A stretch of DNA of 64,000 nt. It comes from Sporothrix humicola. Taxonomy: Eukaryota; Ascomycota; Sordariomycetes; Ophiostomatales; Ophiostomataceae. Position numbers and translations under genes: made by a program. The notes below the pieces were generated by a model. That model was not told the origin of the DNA, ran no database searches, and saw only the letters and a list, made by a program, of their open reading frames with translations. Each line of letters starts with the position of its first letter. Positions within the stretch are counted from its first letter, which is position 1. Below are positions 45,140-55,743 of the stretch, piece after piece. Location: the NCBI GenBank assembly GCA_021396245.1, contig WNYE01000063.1:1-64000 (forward strand), written 5' to 3'.

Positions 45140-45887
45140 GTTCTAGGTAATCCCTAGCTTTTTTAGTTTCTGTTTTGGGTTCTGCGGGAATGTCTTTTCA
45201 TATCATCCTCCTTTGTAATCTAGTGTCGTGAGTTCGGGTGTGGATGTACATTTTTTGTTGTCAGCTCTTCTTTTTTTCCTCGAGAAGTAAAAAAAAAAAT
45301 CTTGTATAGGAGGAGGGACAGCAGCAAAAAGAAATTTTTTCAAAGCCAAAAAGAGAAAATACATAAAAAAGGGGCGTGTGAAATCATCTCGAAAGCGACA
45401 AAAATCTTTTTCTGAAAACCTCACCATCGGGGACCACGATCACTGCATTTCGTGTCTTTGATTCTTTCTTGTGTTTGTTTACTTTTGTAGCTTTGAGCGT
45501 CTCTCTTCCTATGAGTTGTAAGTAGTTAGGTGCAGTAACAAGCATTTCATTTTTCTCTTGACTCTGTGCCCGCTCATCGTGATTTCGTTTGTGATGTGAC
45601 TGTGTGACTTGTGTGTGTAACTTGCAACTTCCGTACGGCGTAATAGCTGGAACGTCTTGGAGAGCAATTGTTTCTTCGACTTGTGTTTCTGCCCATATAA
45701 GACGTAGTTTTTATGTGTGGTGTAACAATGTTTAATGGTAGTTACTACTTGTATTCGTGGTTTTGAACTCGTATTTTTATTTATATTTTTCTTTCAAATA
45801 AAAAATAAAGAGAGGGAAATGGGAAATATTTTATTGCATTACATTACACATAGGTATGAACGTATGTATATATATATTATTATTTAA

Positions 45888-45900
45888 CCCCCCCCCCCCC
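45888..45900. repeat. Poly-C homopolymer
   Basis: Thirteen consecutive C in AT-rich non-coding sequence; length prone to assembly error. Confidence 0.85.
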
Positions 45901-46560
45901 ATAAAACCGCAGCGTACAAATAAGAGAAAGAGAGATAGTCAAAAAAAAAGGGAAAAATAAAGACGCGAAGAAGCCTTAATCGAGATCTAACTGATACCCA
46001 AACCCAAGGAAGGTGTTCTTGGGGAGCGATTCGGCATAGGGAATTTCGCCGATAGGCCGGCATCCAAAACGGGAAGTTTCGCAAACAAACAAACGGCTGG
46101 AGAAGATGCACCCAATTAATGAACTGGAGTTCATCGCAATGAAAATAAGCCACCAATCAGGAGCAATGGAATCACATCTTTGGGCTTTATTCTTCATATC
46201 GGGCTCAAAAGCTCCTCACATACTTGAACAGTATTGCCTCAAACGGCATCTTTACATGTTGACTTTATATGTTTTAGCCGAGCGAGGGAAGTGAACCGTT
46301 CATGTTCATCCCTTGCACCTGGAAGGCACAAACAATCATAGAATAGACCTCACAAGCAGCTTTCGCTTTCTAGAACCGTGCAAAATTGTCCTGCCCTAGC
46401 ATTTTTGTAAATCTACACACCTATACCACCCGCGTTTTCTCGGCGTGGGGAAAGTGGAAGCGAGTAATGAATGGTGGTATTTGATATAAATCATACGTCA
46501 AGATGGCGATGGTTTTCGGCACCAGTTCCGTCCACCCCGCAGAGCCAAAGCTTCCTGTAC

Positions 46561-46572
46561 TTTATATATATT
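46561..46572 (+). promoter_or_regulatory. TATA-like box upstream of esterase gene
   Basis: TTTATATATATT lies about 190 bp before the esterase ATG. Inducible secreted-enzyme genes often have a TATA box, but the distance to the transcription start is unknown. Confidence 0.35.
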
Positions 46573-46760
46573 GCCGAATTGCCAACCAAAAAGGCGATGG
46601 GAAGCGTATATAATTGATCGTCATCCCAATACCGTTCAAGTTCTTGGCTTGACTTCCACCCCATCTCTGTCCACCGGTCGTCAAAGCATCGCGACAAATA
46701 CCAGTTTCCACATCGAGTACTCTGTCCATATTCAAAAGAGTTGCCAAAACACAGCACACA

Positions 46761-47695
46761 ATGTTGTTTAAAGCCATCATTGGTGGCGCCTTTCTGGCCC
46801 GACAGGCGCTTGCTGCCCAGCTCACACAGGTCGATTACCCCAACAACGCAACGAGCAAGGTGCAAATGTTTGTCTATGTGCCAGACAATGTCGTGCCCAA
46901 CCCGCCGCTTGTTGTCGTCATCCACTCGTGCCAGTCGACGGCCCAGACGTACTTCCGCAACAACAAGATCCCGTGGAAGCAAGGCTCCGACAAGAAGGGT
47001 TACATTACTGTGTGGCCGAGCAGTCCACACAGCGGCACCTGCTGGGACGTGTCGAGCAAGGCGTCTCTCACGCACAACGGCGGCGGTGACTCGCAGGCAA
47101 TTGCCAACATGATCACGTACTCCATTGACAAGTACAAGGTGGATCCTGCAAAGGTCTTTGTCACCGGCGGCAGTTCGGGGGGTGAGTATTGGCTGTCTTC
47201 CTATCTCAAACCTGGACAATATAGCTGACGGTCGTAGCAATGATGTCTAATGTCATGGCGGCCACATACCCCGAGCTCATCTCGGCTGTGTCGCTGTACA
47301 GCGGCGTTGCTGCTGGCTGCTTTGTGTCGTCGTCTGGCGGTGTCGACCAGTGGAACAACAGCTGCAGCGGTGGCCAGGCCAAGGCGACAGCCGAGAAATG
47401 GGGTGATGTTGCCCGTGCCATGTACCCCGACTACACCGGCAAGCGTCCTCGCATGCAGATCTGGCACGGTAGTGCTGACTCGACGCTTGCACCCGGCAAC
47501 TACCAGGAGGAGATCAAGCAGTGGACCAACGTCTTCAACGTGCCGCAGACGCCGACGGATACCAAGAAGAACTACCCGCAGGCTAACTACCAGACGGACG
47601 ATTATGGCGACCATGTTGAGGGTATCTATGCCACGGGAGTTGGCCACTCCGTGCCGTCCAACCTGACTGCGAGTGAGATCTGGTTCGGCCTGTGA
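46761..47695 (+). CDS. Secreted CE1-type esterase (acetylxylan/feruloyl esterase-like)
   Basis: Likely hydrolyses acetyl or feruloyl esters on plant xylan outside the cell. Exons are 46761-47181 and 47238-47695, with a 56 nt intron; product 292 aa. A signal peptide is evident (MLFKAIIGGAFLARQALA, cleavage near 18-19). The alpha/beta-hydrolase nucleophile motif G-S-S-G-G (Ser138, inside VTGGSSGGAMM) spans the splice junction. Asp221 (WHGSADSTLAP) and His277 (GVGHSVP) complete a likely triad. The PPLVVVIHSC strand and SSPHSGTCWDVSS match CE1 acetylxylan esterases of the PHB-depolymerase-like group. No cellulose-binding module follows. It is tail-to-tail with a Zn2Cys6 regulator, 205 bp away. 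Confidence 0.9.
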
Positions 47696-47900
47696 GAGGT
47701 GGTGAAATTAAGCTAAATCCGGATTGTCGCGCCATGTAGCCCAAAGAAAACTGGAAGGCATTGCTGGTTGCAGTTCCTTGTTGAATACAGTCACGATAGA
47801 TTTGAATTTGATCCATTGGGAAATGTTGCGGTAAATCAATTACAAGTATGTTTTGCTTGGTTTTGGAAAGCACGGCAAAATTGCCTTCTGTCGCCGTCTT

Positions 47901-49616
47901 TCACGTGGAAGAGGAACTTGGCTGTGCATCGAGACTCAGACGCCGTAGCCCGAGAATCTCATCGTGTTGGAAGACTGCGGACGTTGAGTCAAGCGGTTCT
48001 ATAATGTTCCAGACTGCTTGCTTTCCTGTATCTGTCTGCACCCAGGTTCCATTGAATGTAATGCTGTGGCCAGTGTTGTCGACAAGGCTCAGGTCCATTG
48101 GCCTGTCGTCGCGCGCCCGGTCGTGGAAAAACTCTGGCTTCCACGCGTTGTTGTTGAGAAGGATCTTGCCGATTTTGATTTCGTCTTCGGTCTCCAGCAC
48201 CGCAAGAGGTGCCCGGATGTAGGCAAGCCACTCCTCTTCCAGAACGTCTCGGATGTCTCCAATTTCCTTGTCTGCAATGCCCTGCATCCACCACAGTTTG
48301 TTGCACAGCTTGACAAAGGCAAGATAGTGAGCAATAATGACGAGGGCCCGGGGGTGGCGCTCCCTTGCAACATCAACAAAGCCCTTTGGCAGAAATGTGA
48401 ACCATGTGACGGTGCGCAAGTTGAGGATCCGGCCAATACCCGTGTTGAGCTCTTGGTAAAGCGAGCCCAGGTACTTGAGCGTCTCATAGTAGAGCTCCTT
48501 GTACATATAGTCAGGCTCGTCTGAGCGGATCGAGGCCACCATATAGAGCAACTGGTTGGGTATGAATTCCGATGCGTTATCCAGGTTGATGGGCGGCCGG
48601 GCAAACAGCATGGACATGCCCGAGTTGAAGAGCGTCTCGGGCTGGATGAGCTTGACAATAAGGCTGATGCCGCGCCAAACAACCATCCAGTCGAGAATGT
48701 AGAGCGGCGAGCTGTCTGCATCGCGGAACATTTCCGACGAAAGCGCACAGAGCAAGAGCGAGCAGGCTAACAGGGCTGGGTATGTTTCTGGCGTTGCGTT
48801 CTCAATGGCTTTGCGGTAGCCGTTAAAAGCACGAGCACGGTACATGATCACGCGGGCCGGTTCAATGGGCTGGTTGAGCACCTGTAGCTCGAGGGCGGAC
48901 AGGGCAAGCAGGCAGTCCATGAGAAATCTGCTGGTAAATGCATGGCGTGGGATGGCAACCTGCAGAATTTCGTCGACTTTTGGCTGGCGGCCGGCCTCGG
49001 CGGCAAATGCGTCGAAACCCTTGGCTGTGTAGAACCAGAGCAGCTTCATATCTGTCTGGTCGATTGTTGGCGGCAGATAGAACGGCTCTTCGATCATGTT
49101 GAAGCTGTCTTCTACGACGAGACCGCTCCCCCCGCCTCGTTTTGACGGCTCTAAACTCCAGTCACCGGCGGGTAGATCGCCCCCCGAGTGATAGACGCCA
49201 GGCGAGGCGTTTCGAGAGAAGACACGGGAAGGGACATTTAGTCCGTCGTCTGAGGAGGAGGAGGACGACCCATACGATGGCGGTATTGTCGATGAAGCTG
49301 CAGTGGACGAGGCGGCAGCACCGGCGGCGGCCTTTTGGTGACTCCGGGACGAGGCGCTGCTGGGCGCAGATATGTGTTGTGGCGAAGGGTATACGCAGGT
49401 TTCTCTGCGTAGTGTACAGGCCCGACATCGTGGCCGCTCCTCGTTGCACTTGACTTTCCGGGTCTTGCAGTTCACACAGCCCGCGCGGGATTTCTTGTGC
49501 GGCCGTTTTGCGTGATATGGCCGGTCATAGATCGTCTGAGCCGGCGAGGGCTGGCTGACTGCCGGTGCGGCGGGTATGCCACCAGGCCAGACAGTGTTTT
49601 CTGGTAGGAAATTCAT
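47901..49616 (-). CDS. Zn2Cys6 fungal transcription factor
   Basis: An intronless minus-strand frame of 571 aa. The binuclear zinc cluster has Cys47, 50, 57, 64, 67 and 74 (CVNCKTRKVKCNEERPRC...) preceded by a basic stretch (KRPHKKSR). A Ser/Ala-rich disordered segment (about 78-150) leads into a helical region (LLWFYTAKGFDAFAAEAGRQP...) with the C-terminal shape of Upc2-like sterol-uptake-control or similar fungal regulators. The target is unknown; closeness to the esterase is not proof that it controls it. The start at 49616 is the only ATG well upstream of the zinc cluster. Confidence 0.9.
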   Translation of the reverse strand: MNFLPENTVWPGGIPAAPAVSQPSPAQTIYDRPYHAKRPHKKSRAGCVNCKTRKVKCNEERPRCRACTLRRETCVYPSPQHISAPSSASSRSHQKAAAGAAASSTAASSTIPPSYGSSSSSSDDGLNVPSRVFSRNASPGVYHSGGDLPAGDWSLEPSKRGGGSGLVVEDSFNMIEEPFYLPPTIDQTDMKLLWFYTAKGFDAFAAEAGRQPKVDEILQVAIPRHAFTSRFLMDCLLALSALELQVLNQPIEPARVIMYRARAFNGYRKAIENATPETYPALLACSLLLCALSSEMFRDADSSPLYILDWMVVWRGISLIVKLIQPETLFNSGMSMLFARPPINLDNASEFIPNQLLYMVASIRSDEPDYMYKELYYETLKYLGSLYQELNTGIGRILNLRTVTWFTFLPKGFVDVARERHPRALVIIAHYLAFVKLCNKLWWMQGIADKEIGDIRDVLEEEWLAYIRAPLAVLETEDEIKIGKILLNNNAWKPEFFHDRARDDRPMDLSLVDNTGHSITFNGTWVQTDTGKQAVWNIIEPLDSTSAVFQHDEILGLRRLSLDAQPSSSST

Positions 49617-51034
49617 GGCGATGTGTCATAAAGTTGGTATCCGGGAAGCTGTTGAATGTGGATGCCTAATCGGCACAGCTTGTCTGTAAATCTTGGGCTT
49701 GTCGTCGTTTCTGCTGTCGTTGAGGTTCTCGTTTCAAACACTTTTGTTCTTCGAATGCCGAGACAGTTTCGTGGATTACAGAAATATCTCCTTTTTAGAG
49801 ATCTGAGACTATCTGACAGGTGCTCCTTCGGCCTTCATCTGCACCGTCGCCCGTTGATAGTTCGGGGCGCGTGCCGATAGAACCGCTGGGAGGGACAGGC
49901 GAGTGTCACTGTCTTTGGAGTGGGAGCTGCAGCGGAAAATAAAGCGCCCAACCAGGCTGACAGTTGACGATCTGGCGGTTAGGGCTGGCTGATACGACAC
50001 TGGGGGTGTGAGATAATCGCTTTCTAGAAAATTTAGGTTATTCTTGAGAAGAGAAAGCAGACACTGTTAGTTATGTGGAAGCTGTGGACAAGACCGGAAG
50101 GTGCGATCTGCAGAAGATACGATCAAATTGGAAGCTGCATTGAAGAAAATGAAAGGAAATAGCAAATGGCACAGAATCTGACATAAGAAGACACGGAAGG
50201 AACAAGGGGGGATATCGTTGAGAGGCACAAAGAACGGTGTTCTATGGGCTTGATTCGTTCCAACGACTCGCTAACAGCTTGGCCTAAGAGCTTCCAGACT
50301 GGTATTGTTTGTTGCCGGCGCTGACTCCTTGGACGGCACAAAACTAAAGTGGTGCATCGTATTCTGATTTCTGACGGTAGCCTCTGGCCTTTTTTAAATG
50401 CGGGAAGTGGGAAATGGCGGGGAACGGACTGCAAATGCTCGCTTGCATGGAACTACGTGGCTGAAGGAGCTGCTTGCATGTATCCGAGTATCTTCTCGGG
50501 GTTTTTTTTTTTTAAATTTAAATTTCTTTAAATTTTTACGTTGAGAGTCGCATTTCTTGGAAACGGTGCTTTGGTGTGCCCTCTGTTTGAAATTTCTTTT
50601 CAAACACGACAGCTCTTTCTAATTTGAGTTGTAAAGCAGTCAAGGAAGCTGTGATCGAGGTTGTAATTAAAGCCCAGGCTGATGTAAGAGACGGAAGTAC
50701 CTGGCGCACACCGTAGTGGGCACCTGTCGTTATCGTTTAGCGCCTCAGCGCCCATTTCGCGAACACGACGGCTGGCCCAGAATTGTGGGTCGCCTCTTTA
50801 ATTTCTTAGCGCGTAGCTTTACGCGTCTGGTCCCTGACAGCTGCCACCAATCTTGACGACATTGATGGCCGAAGCCGATTAACGACCGACGACGGATACT
50901 GAATTGAGAGCTTCGCAATACGATAGGGTGTCTCCTAGCATCGACACAGTTTTTGGAGTCATCGTCGGAACATCAAGGCTCGCAGCATCCCCCGAGCTGG
51001 CCTATATCCCCGTCCCTCCTAGGAGATTTGCGAG
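49617..51034. promoter_or_regulatory. Divergent intergenic region, Zn2Cys6 factor / ORC5
   Basis: 1.4 kb between divergent starts. An A/T block with a 12-T run and repeated AAATTT units is at 50502-50537. No supported ORF. Confidence 0.5.
50502..50537. repeat. T-run plus AAATTT repeats
   Basis: Twelve T followed by three spaced AAATTT units, giving a short self-complementary A/T block in the upstream region of the zinc-cluster gene. Confidence 0.7.
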
Positions 51035-52724
51035 ATGCCTGCTTCAACACAGGAGGAGCCCTCCGAGGCGCAGCCGGTCGCACGCCTCCTTCGGCGATTT
51101 CCTGGGCGTGAGCAGCAGATCAAGACGTTGTCGACACTCATTGATGTAAGTTACAAATTGTCGGTAAAGGAGGCTGGCCCCACTGGCGTGCCAGGCCATA
51201 TCTTCGTCTTTCTCTCTCTTTTTTTCGATCATCATATATCTAACATTATAGCCTTTTCTCGCACCATGTGGGAACATCATTGTCCACGGCACCGAGGCAA
51301 CCGGGAAGAGCGCCGTGACAGCGGGCGTGCTGGACATGCTCTCGTCTGTTGCCCCTACAGATGTCCTAGGAGACGACAGCGAAGCTCCTGAGAGCACTCT
51401 TGACTATGCCATTATCGACTCCAATAAGTGTGTCACAGCACGCCATCTGTTTGAGCGGACAGTGGCCAAGGTCTCTGATGCTGTGCGCTATCTCGGACCA
51501 AAATCCCGGCGCTGCGAGACTCTGTCCCAGTTAACCGTTGAGCTGTCCAATATACTCAAGTACGGCGCGCACGCAGACAACTGGCGGTTTGTTCTGGTGT
51601 TTGATGCCATTGACCGCCAGCGGGACGCGCCCACAACTCTCTTGCCAGGACTGGCTCGTTTATCAGAGGTGGTATGTACCATGAACACAATTGGTGACTC
51701 TTAAAGAGCTAGTCTAACCATTGCATAGATCCCCAACATCACTGTTGTCTTTATTGTCACGTTTCCCTCCCCATCTATGCTCCGGACAAGCTTTGTCCCG
51801 CACATCCAGTTTGGCAATTACTCCAAGACCGAGTTTGTCGAGATCCTCAGCCGCTCGCCACCGCCAGCACTAGAGAATGCAACGGAAGAGGAGACCAGCG
51901 AGCTGTGGGTGCGGCTTTGCACAGCAGTCCACGACTCGTTGACCCGGACAGCTGGTCGGACACTGCCCGCCTTCCAAGAAGCTTGCGCTGCTTTGTGGCC
52001 TAAGTTTACTGCGCCTATTTTGGCTGGCACTCACGGCCCACGGGAGTTTTCGAAATTACTGATTGCTGCCCGCTCTCATTTCCAGGACGAGTCTCTGTTG
52101 GACCCTGGATTCGTTGTCACGCCGGCACCACAGATGCAGTCACAATCACAGCCGCAATCGCAGCAGCAGCTTGCTGCAAACGACCAGGCGGACCTGACCG
52201 CCGAGAACCCGCTTGTGGCTCGGCACCTTGCCACACTTCTTCCGGCTACAGCCCGTCTGTTCCTCCTGTGTGCATACCTGGCTTCGCACAATGCCACTCG
52301 CCATGATATGACGCTCTTCTCGACGTACTACCACGGCAAGAAGAAGCGCCGAGGCGGCATGGGCGGAGGTGGAGGACGAACTGGACCGCGCAGCAAACAC
52401 CGGAAGATTGCCCGCAAGCTGTTGGGTGCTCACAGCTTCACTCTGGAACGGATGATGGCCATCTTTACGGCTGTGCGCAGCGAGTGGACGCGTGCACCAC
52501 CTGTATCGGCAACAGGGCGGAACTCGGCGGCGGCTCTCATGGACGGTGACCGCAACACGGCCATCGCGACTCTAGCAAGCTTGAGGCTGGTTGTCCGTGT
52601 GAGCGGTGCAGCCAGTGATCCTATTGACCGAGCTGGCAAGTGGCGTGTCAATGTTGGATGGGAAGTTGTGCGGACTTTGGGCCGCAGCATGGGCATTGAG
52701 ATGGAGGACTGGTTGATTGACTAG
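51035..52724 (+). CDS. ORC5: Origin recognition complex subunit 5
   Basis: Orc5 is an ATP-binding subunit of the six-protein complex that marks replication origins in the nucleus. Exons are 51035-51145, 51252-51671 and 51729-52724, with introns of 106 and 57 nt; product 508 aa. The opening ARLLRRFPGREQQIKTLSTLID is the usual N-terminal helix. Walker A GTEATGKS is at residues 50-57, with the preceding NIIVH strand. The Walker B-like FVLVFDAIDRQRDAP is followed by LPGLARLSEVVIPNITVVFIVTFPSPS across the second splice. The C-terminal part contains a family-typical SKYLLIAAYLASHN-like segment (LFLLCAYLASHNATRHD), then a basic Gly-rich stretch and the winged-helix end. Confidence 0.93.
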
Positions 52725-52993
52725 GTTGTGTTTAAGGAGTAGTTACTGGGTTGATTTAATCACTTGCATAGCATAGCGTACTAGGAATTGGGAACTCTAA
52801 ATAAATGGATATTAATGAAGATAAAATAAAGAGCCAATATGCTTTTGTTACAGAATCAAAGAATATTTTGTTTGAGGATCCCCGCCGACCAACTCCGAAT
52901 ACAAAAAAAGAAAGATGACGGCCAATGCAAAAAATATATCGCGAACAGAAGACAATAAAATAAATAAAATAATAATGGAGCAGGTCCACTCTC

Positions 52994-54919
52994 TTAGAAG
53001 CGGTACTTGGCCTCCTTCTTCTTGTCCGTCTTGCGGTCCTCGACGACCTTTTGCCGCTTGCGACTCTCCTGTGCAATCATGTCGCTCAGGTCGTCGTCGT
53101 ACTGTCGCCACTGCGCACCTACACCTTCTTCCCGCCGGCCCTCCTCGAACCGTTGCTTCAGCTCGTCCTTGCTGATGCCGTCGTTGCTTAGCAAAGCATC
53201 CGGGTCCAGGGCCACGTCCACATCGCCGGGCTTCTTGCGCTTGCGTGCGTGATCATCCTCTTGGCCCAGGACAGGCACACCACCAGCACCACCCGATTTT
53301 GACAAGTCGTATGTCCGGTCGCTGCCAAAGAAACCCTGGGCTTGTGCCTGCCGCTCGGGGATGACTGTGTAGGCGGACCGTGGCGGGCCACCTGCTGACG
53401 ACTCTTCTGTCTCATAGCCGCGCCGTTGCTTGCGTAGATCGAACTCGCCCGCCATGTTGGCATCCACACCAGGAGGTCCTGTTGGGAAGTCGGTGGGTAC
53501 TGAACTGATGTAACCGCTGGGCGTCTCCAGGCCGCCAGGAACATCGCGCTCGTCCTCGTCGTCTTCCTCCTCTTCATCGTCCTCCTCTTCCTCAGACTCC
53601 TCCTCCGACTCCTCACCTGGCGGCTGGAGCTCGCCCCAGATTTCACGCTCAATCGGTTCGCCAAGTGCTGCCGCCGCCGCCGCCGCATCTGCAGCACCAG
53701 ATCCACCGTCTGCGCCCTGCACGCCAAACACATCGCCGCCGTAGAGTGGCCGGTTGTACTCGTCGACAGGCGGCTTGCCCCACTGGCCTGGAGCGAAACC
53801 CCAGGACGCACCTGGCGGTAGTGTTGCGTTGAGGCCGGGAATCTTGAGGTTCGGGTAGGATGGCGGAGGGCCGATGCGCTGCTGCTGAAGCAGCCATGGC
53901 GGAGGGAACCCCGGGGGCATGTTGAGGGCTTCTTTGAGCGTGTCGGTGAGTGGGCCGGGCTTGAAGTTGCGGAATTCGGTCTCCCACTCCTTGCCCTCGT
54001 AGTAGACATCGCCGAATCGTGTGAGGGACGGTTTTGTCTGGAAGCGGAAGAAGGCGTCGTAGAGCTTCTGGTAGTCAATGTCGAGCTTGCCCATCTTGGG
54101 TGCCACGCGCTCGCGCTGTTTTTGCTTCAGTGTCTGCTCTGCCTGCTTCTCGAGGACGGCATCACGCATCTCGGTGATGCCCGTCTCAGCGATAAAGGGT
54201 GGCAGCTGGAAGGGTGGCTTCTCGACACCACGTTTGCTCGACAAATATTCGCGTTTGAGGGACCAGTGGCCAGGGACCGGGACGACGTTCTTTTGGGCCT
54301 TGATGACGACAAGAAGCCGAGGATCGGACGACGAGACATCGTGCCAGTCGACAACTTCAGGATTCTGCACAAGTGCTTTGAGCTCTGCAATAGAGAGCGT
54401 GTTGAACTTCTTGCGCTTCTTCTTGGACAGCTTTGGCCGGCTGTTCTCATCGTCGTCAGGGATGTCGTCCTCGTTCATAAAAACCTCGCCCTGGTTGCCG
54501 GCGTTCGCCTCGCGTGCCACCTCGTCGTCTTCGGGGTTGGGTCCGAATTTGCTGAAAACGTCCTTGAACTGGGCGAAAGCTGGGTCGTCATAGTCAAACT
54601 CGCCGGGGACTGTATCTGCCTCGTCCTTGACACTGGCCTCAGACTTGGCCTCTGCCTTCTTCGGTTCGCCTGCATCGTTTGCTGTTGCTGTTTCTGATGT
54701 CGTCTCGGGCTTCGATTCGGATGTTGGCTCGGCCTCGCTCTTCTCTGTAGATTGTGGTACGGCGGCGGACTGTTTGATATTAGTATGAGAGACTCTCATT
54801 GTACCGGTGAGATTCCCGTCCAGATCATGATCTCTAACACCCACCTCTGCTTTGGCCTTCTTCTCTTCCTTCTTCTTCGCCCGCCGCATCTGGTTCTTGG
54901 TCATCTTGGGGGCCGCCAT
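52994..54919 (-). CDS. CUS1: U2 snRNP SF3b subunit Cus1 (SF3B2/SAP145)
   Basis: Cus1/SF3B2 is part of the SF3b complex of U2 snRNP, which anchors U2 at the branch point. The whole minus-strand frame reads 641 aa, but an in-frame 75 nt intron is likely at 54770-54844 (GTGGGT...TACTAATATC...CAG). Splicing gives exons 54919-54845 and 54769-52994 and a 616 aa product. The N-terminus KNQMRRAKKKEEKKAKAE is typical. The DUF382 core (KFNTLSIAELKALVQNPEVVDWHDVSSSDPRLLV...YQKLYDAFFRFQTKP) is followed by the PSP proline-rich domain (GKEWETEFRNFKPGPLTDTLKEALNMPPGFPPPWLLQQQRIGPPPSYPNLKIPGLN). An acidic EESEEESEEEEDDEEEEDDEDE run follows, and the tail is basic (RKRQKVVEDRKTDKKKEAKYRF). Confidence 0.95.
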   Translation of the reverse strand: MAAPKMTKNQMRRAKKKEEKKAKAEVGVRDHDLDGNLTGTMRVSHTNIKQSAAVPQSTEKSEAEPTSESKPETTSETATANDAGEPKKAEAKSEASVKDEADTVPGEFDYDDPAFAQFKDVFSKFGPNPEDDEVAREANAGNQGEVFMNEDDIPDDDENSRPKLSKKKRKKFNTLSIAELKALVQNPEVVDWHDVSSSDPRLLVVIKAQKNVVPVPGHWSLKREYLSSKRGVEKPPFQLPPFIAETGITEMRDAVLEKQAEQTLKQKQRERVAPKMGKLDIDYQKLYDAFFRFQTKPSLTRFGDVYYEGKEWETEFRNFKPGPLTDTLKEALNMPPGFPPPWLLQQQRIGPPPSYPNLKIPGLNATLPPGASWGFAPGQWGKPPVDEYNRPLYGGDVFGVQGADGGSGAADAAAAAAALGEPIEREIWGELQPPGEESEEESEEEEDDEEEEDDEDERDVPGGLETPSGYISSVPTDFPTGPPGVDANMAGEFDLRKQRRGYETEESSAGGPPRSAYTVIPERQAQAQGFFGSDRTYDLSKSGGAGGVPVLGQEDDHARKRKKPGDVDVALDPDALLSNDGISKDELKQRFEEGRREEGVGAQWRQYDDDLSDMIAQESRKRQKVVEDRKTDKKKEAKYRF

Positions 54920-55743
54920 GGTTGCCTCCCAGACCGCTGGCTTCGCGGCGGAACGTGGAAAAAGTATTCCCTTTCAATGGAAGTAGTGTATGAGTCGCAT
55001 AAAACACGGCTCCTATGATGCGAATTGGCGATTTTGGCGATGTGGTGGTTGAAAAAGGGTTGTCTTGATCTGCAGGCAGCTCTGCCTTGCAATTGCTCTG
55101 CGCGCGCCAACGCGAAATTTTGGTGATAGCTCTTGCTGGGACTGCTCTGGGCGCATTCAACTGTGGCGTAACTGTGGCTAGTGCTTGATCAAAGATTTTC
55201 TAAATCCGGGCTAGCGGCATAGATCGCCTTCCTCTGCACCTTCACATTACACAGGAGTCAGGACAAATGATAGTGCTGAGTACTCGTCAGCTACCACTGG
55301 CCGATACGAAGACCCGCTTTCCAATTTCGTATTGACGCCAGTGCTGCACCAATGTTGCACACGCTTGTGTACAGCTAATATCTTCTAATATCTCGCTGAA
55401 ATGCGACATCTTTCAAGTCTTTTTTGCAACCACCCCTTTCAGCCCGTGTGCCGTGTCGCCGACTCTCCCGCCAAATTCGCTTTCAATCCCACGTCGACTT
55501 CGTGCCTTATCCGTACTCTCGACCAATTCAACACCGATTCGTCCGCTCGTCCACGACATTTTGGGGAACTGACATGCGCTGTTCGTGGGTGCCACTGATT
55601 TCTCACTGAAGTCCCACTAAACCCTGGTCGCCTTGCTCCTTCCAGTTACGCATCTGAGCAGCTCCCAAGGATCACACGCAATTCAGCCATCCCGCGATCC
55701 ATCCTCTCGCCTTCGCTCCTCTTCTCTCCTTTCCCTCTATACT
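54920..55743. promoter_or_regulatory. Divergent intergenic region, CUS1 / transporter
   Basis: 824 bp between divergent starts; CT-rich sequence (55670-55740) precedes the transporter ATG. No gene seen. Confidence 0.5.

Larger units (their letters stand above)
45140..46760. other. 1.6 kb intergenic region, ATP2 to esterase
   Basis: AT-rich 3' flank of ATP2 with several A- and T-runs, a run of 13 C at 45888-45900, and the upstream region of the secreted esterase from about 46300. Short ORFs have no family resemblance and no RNA gene was recognised. Confidence 0.6.
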
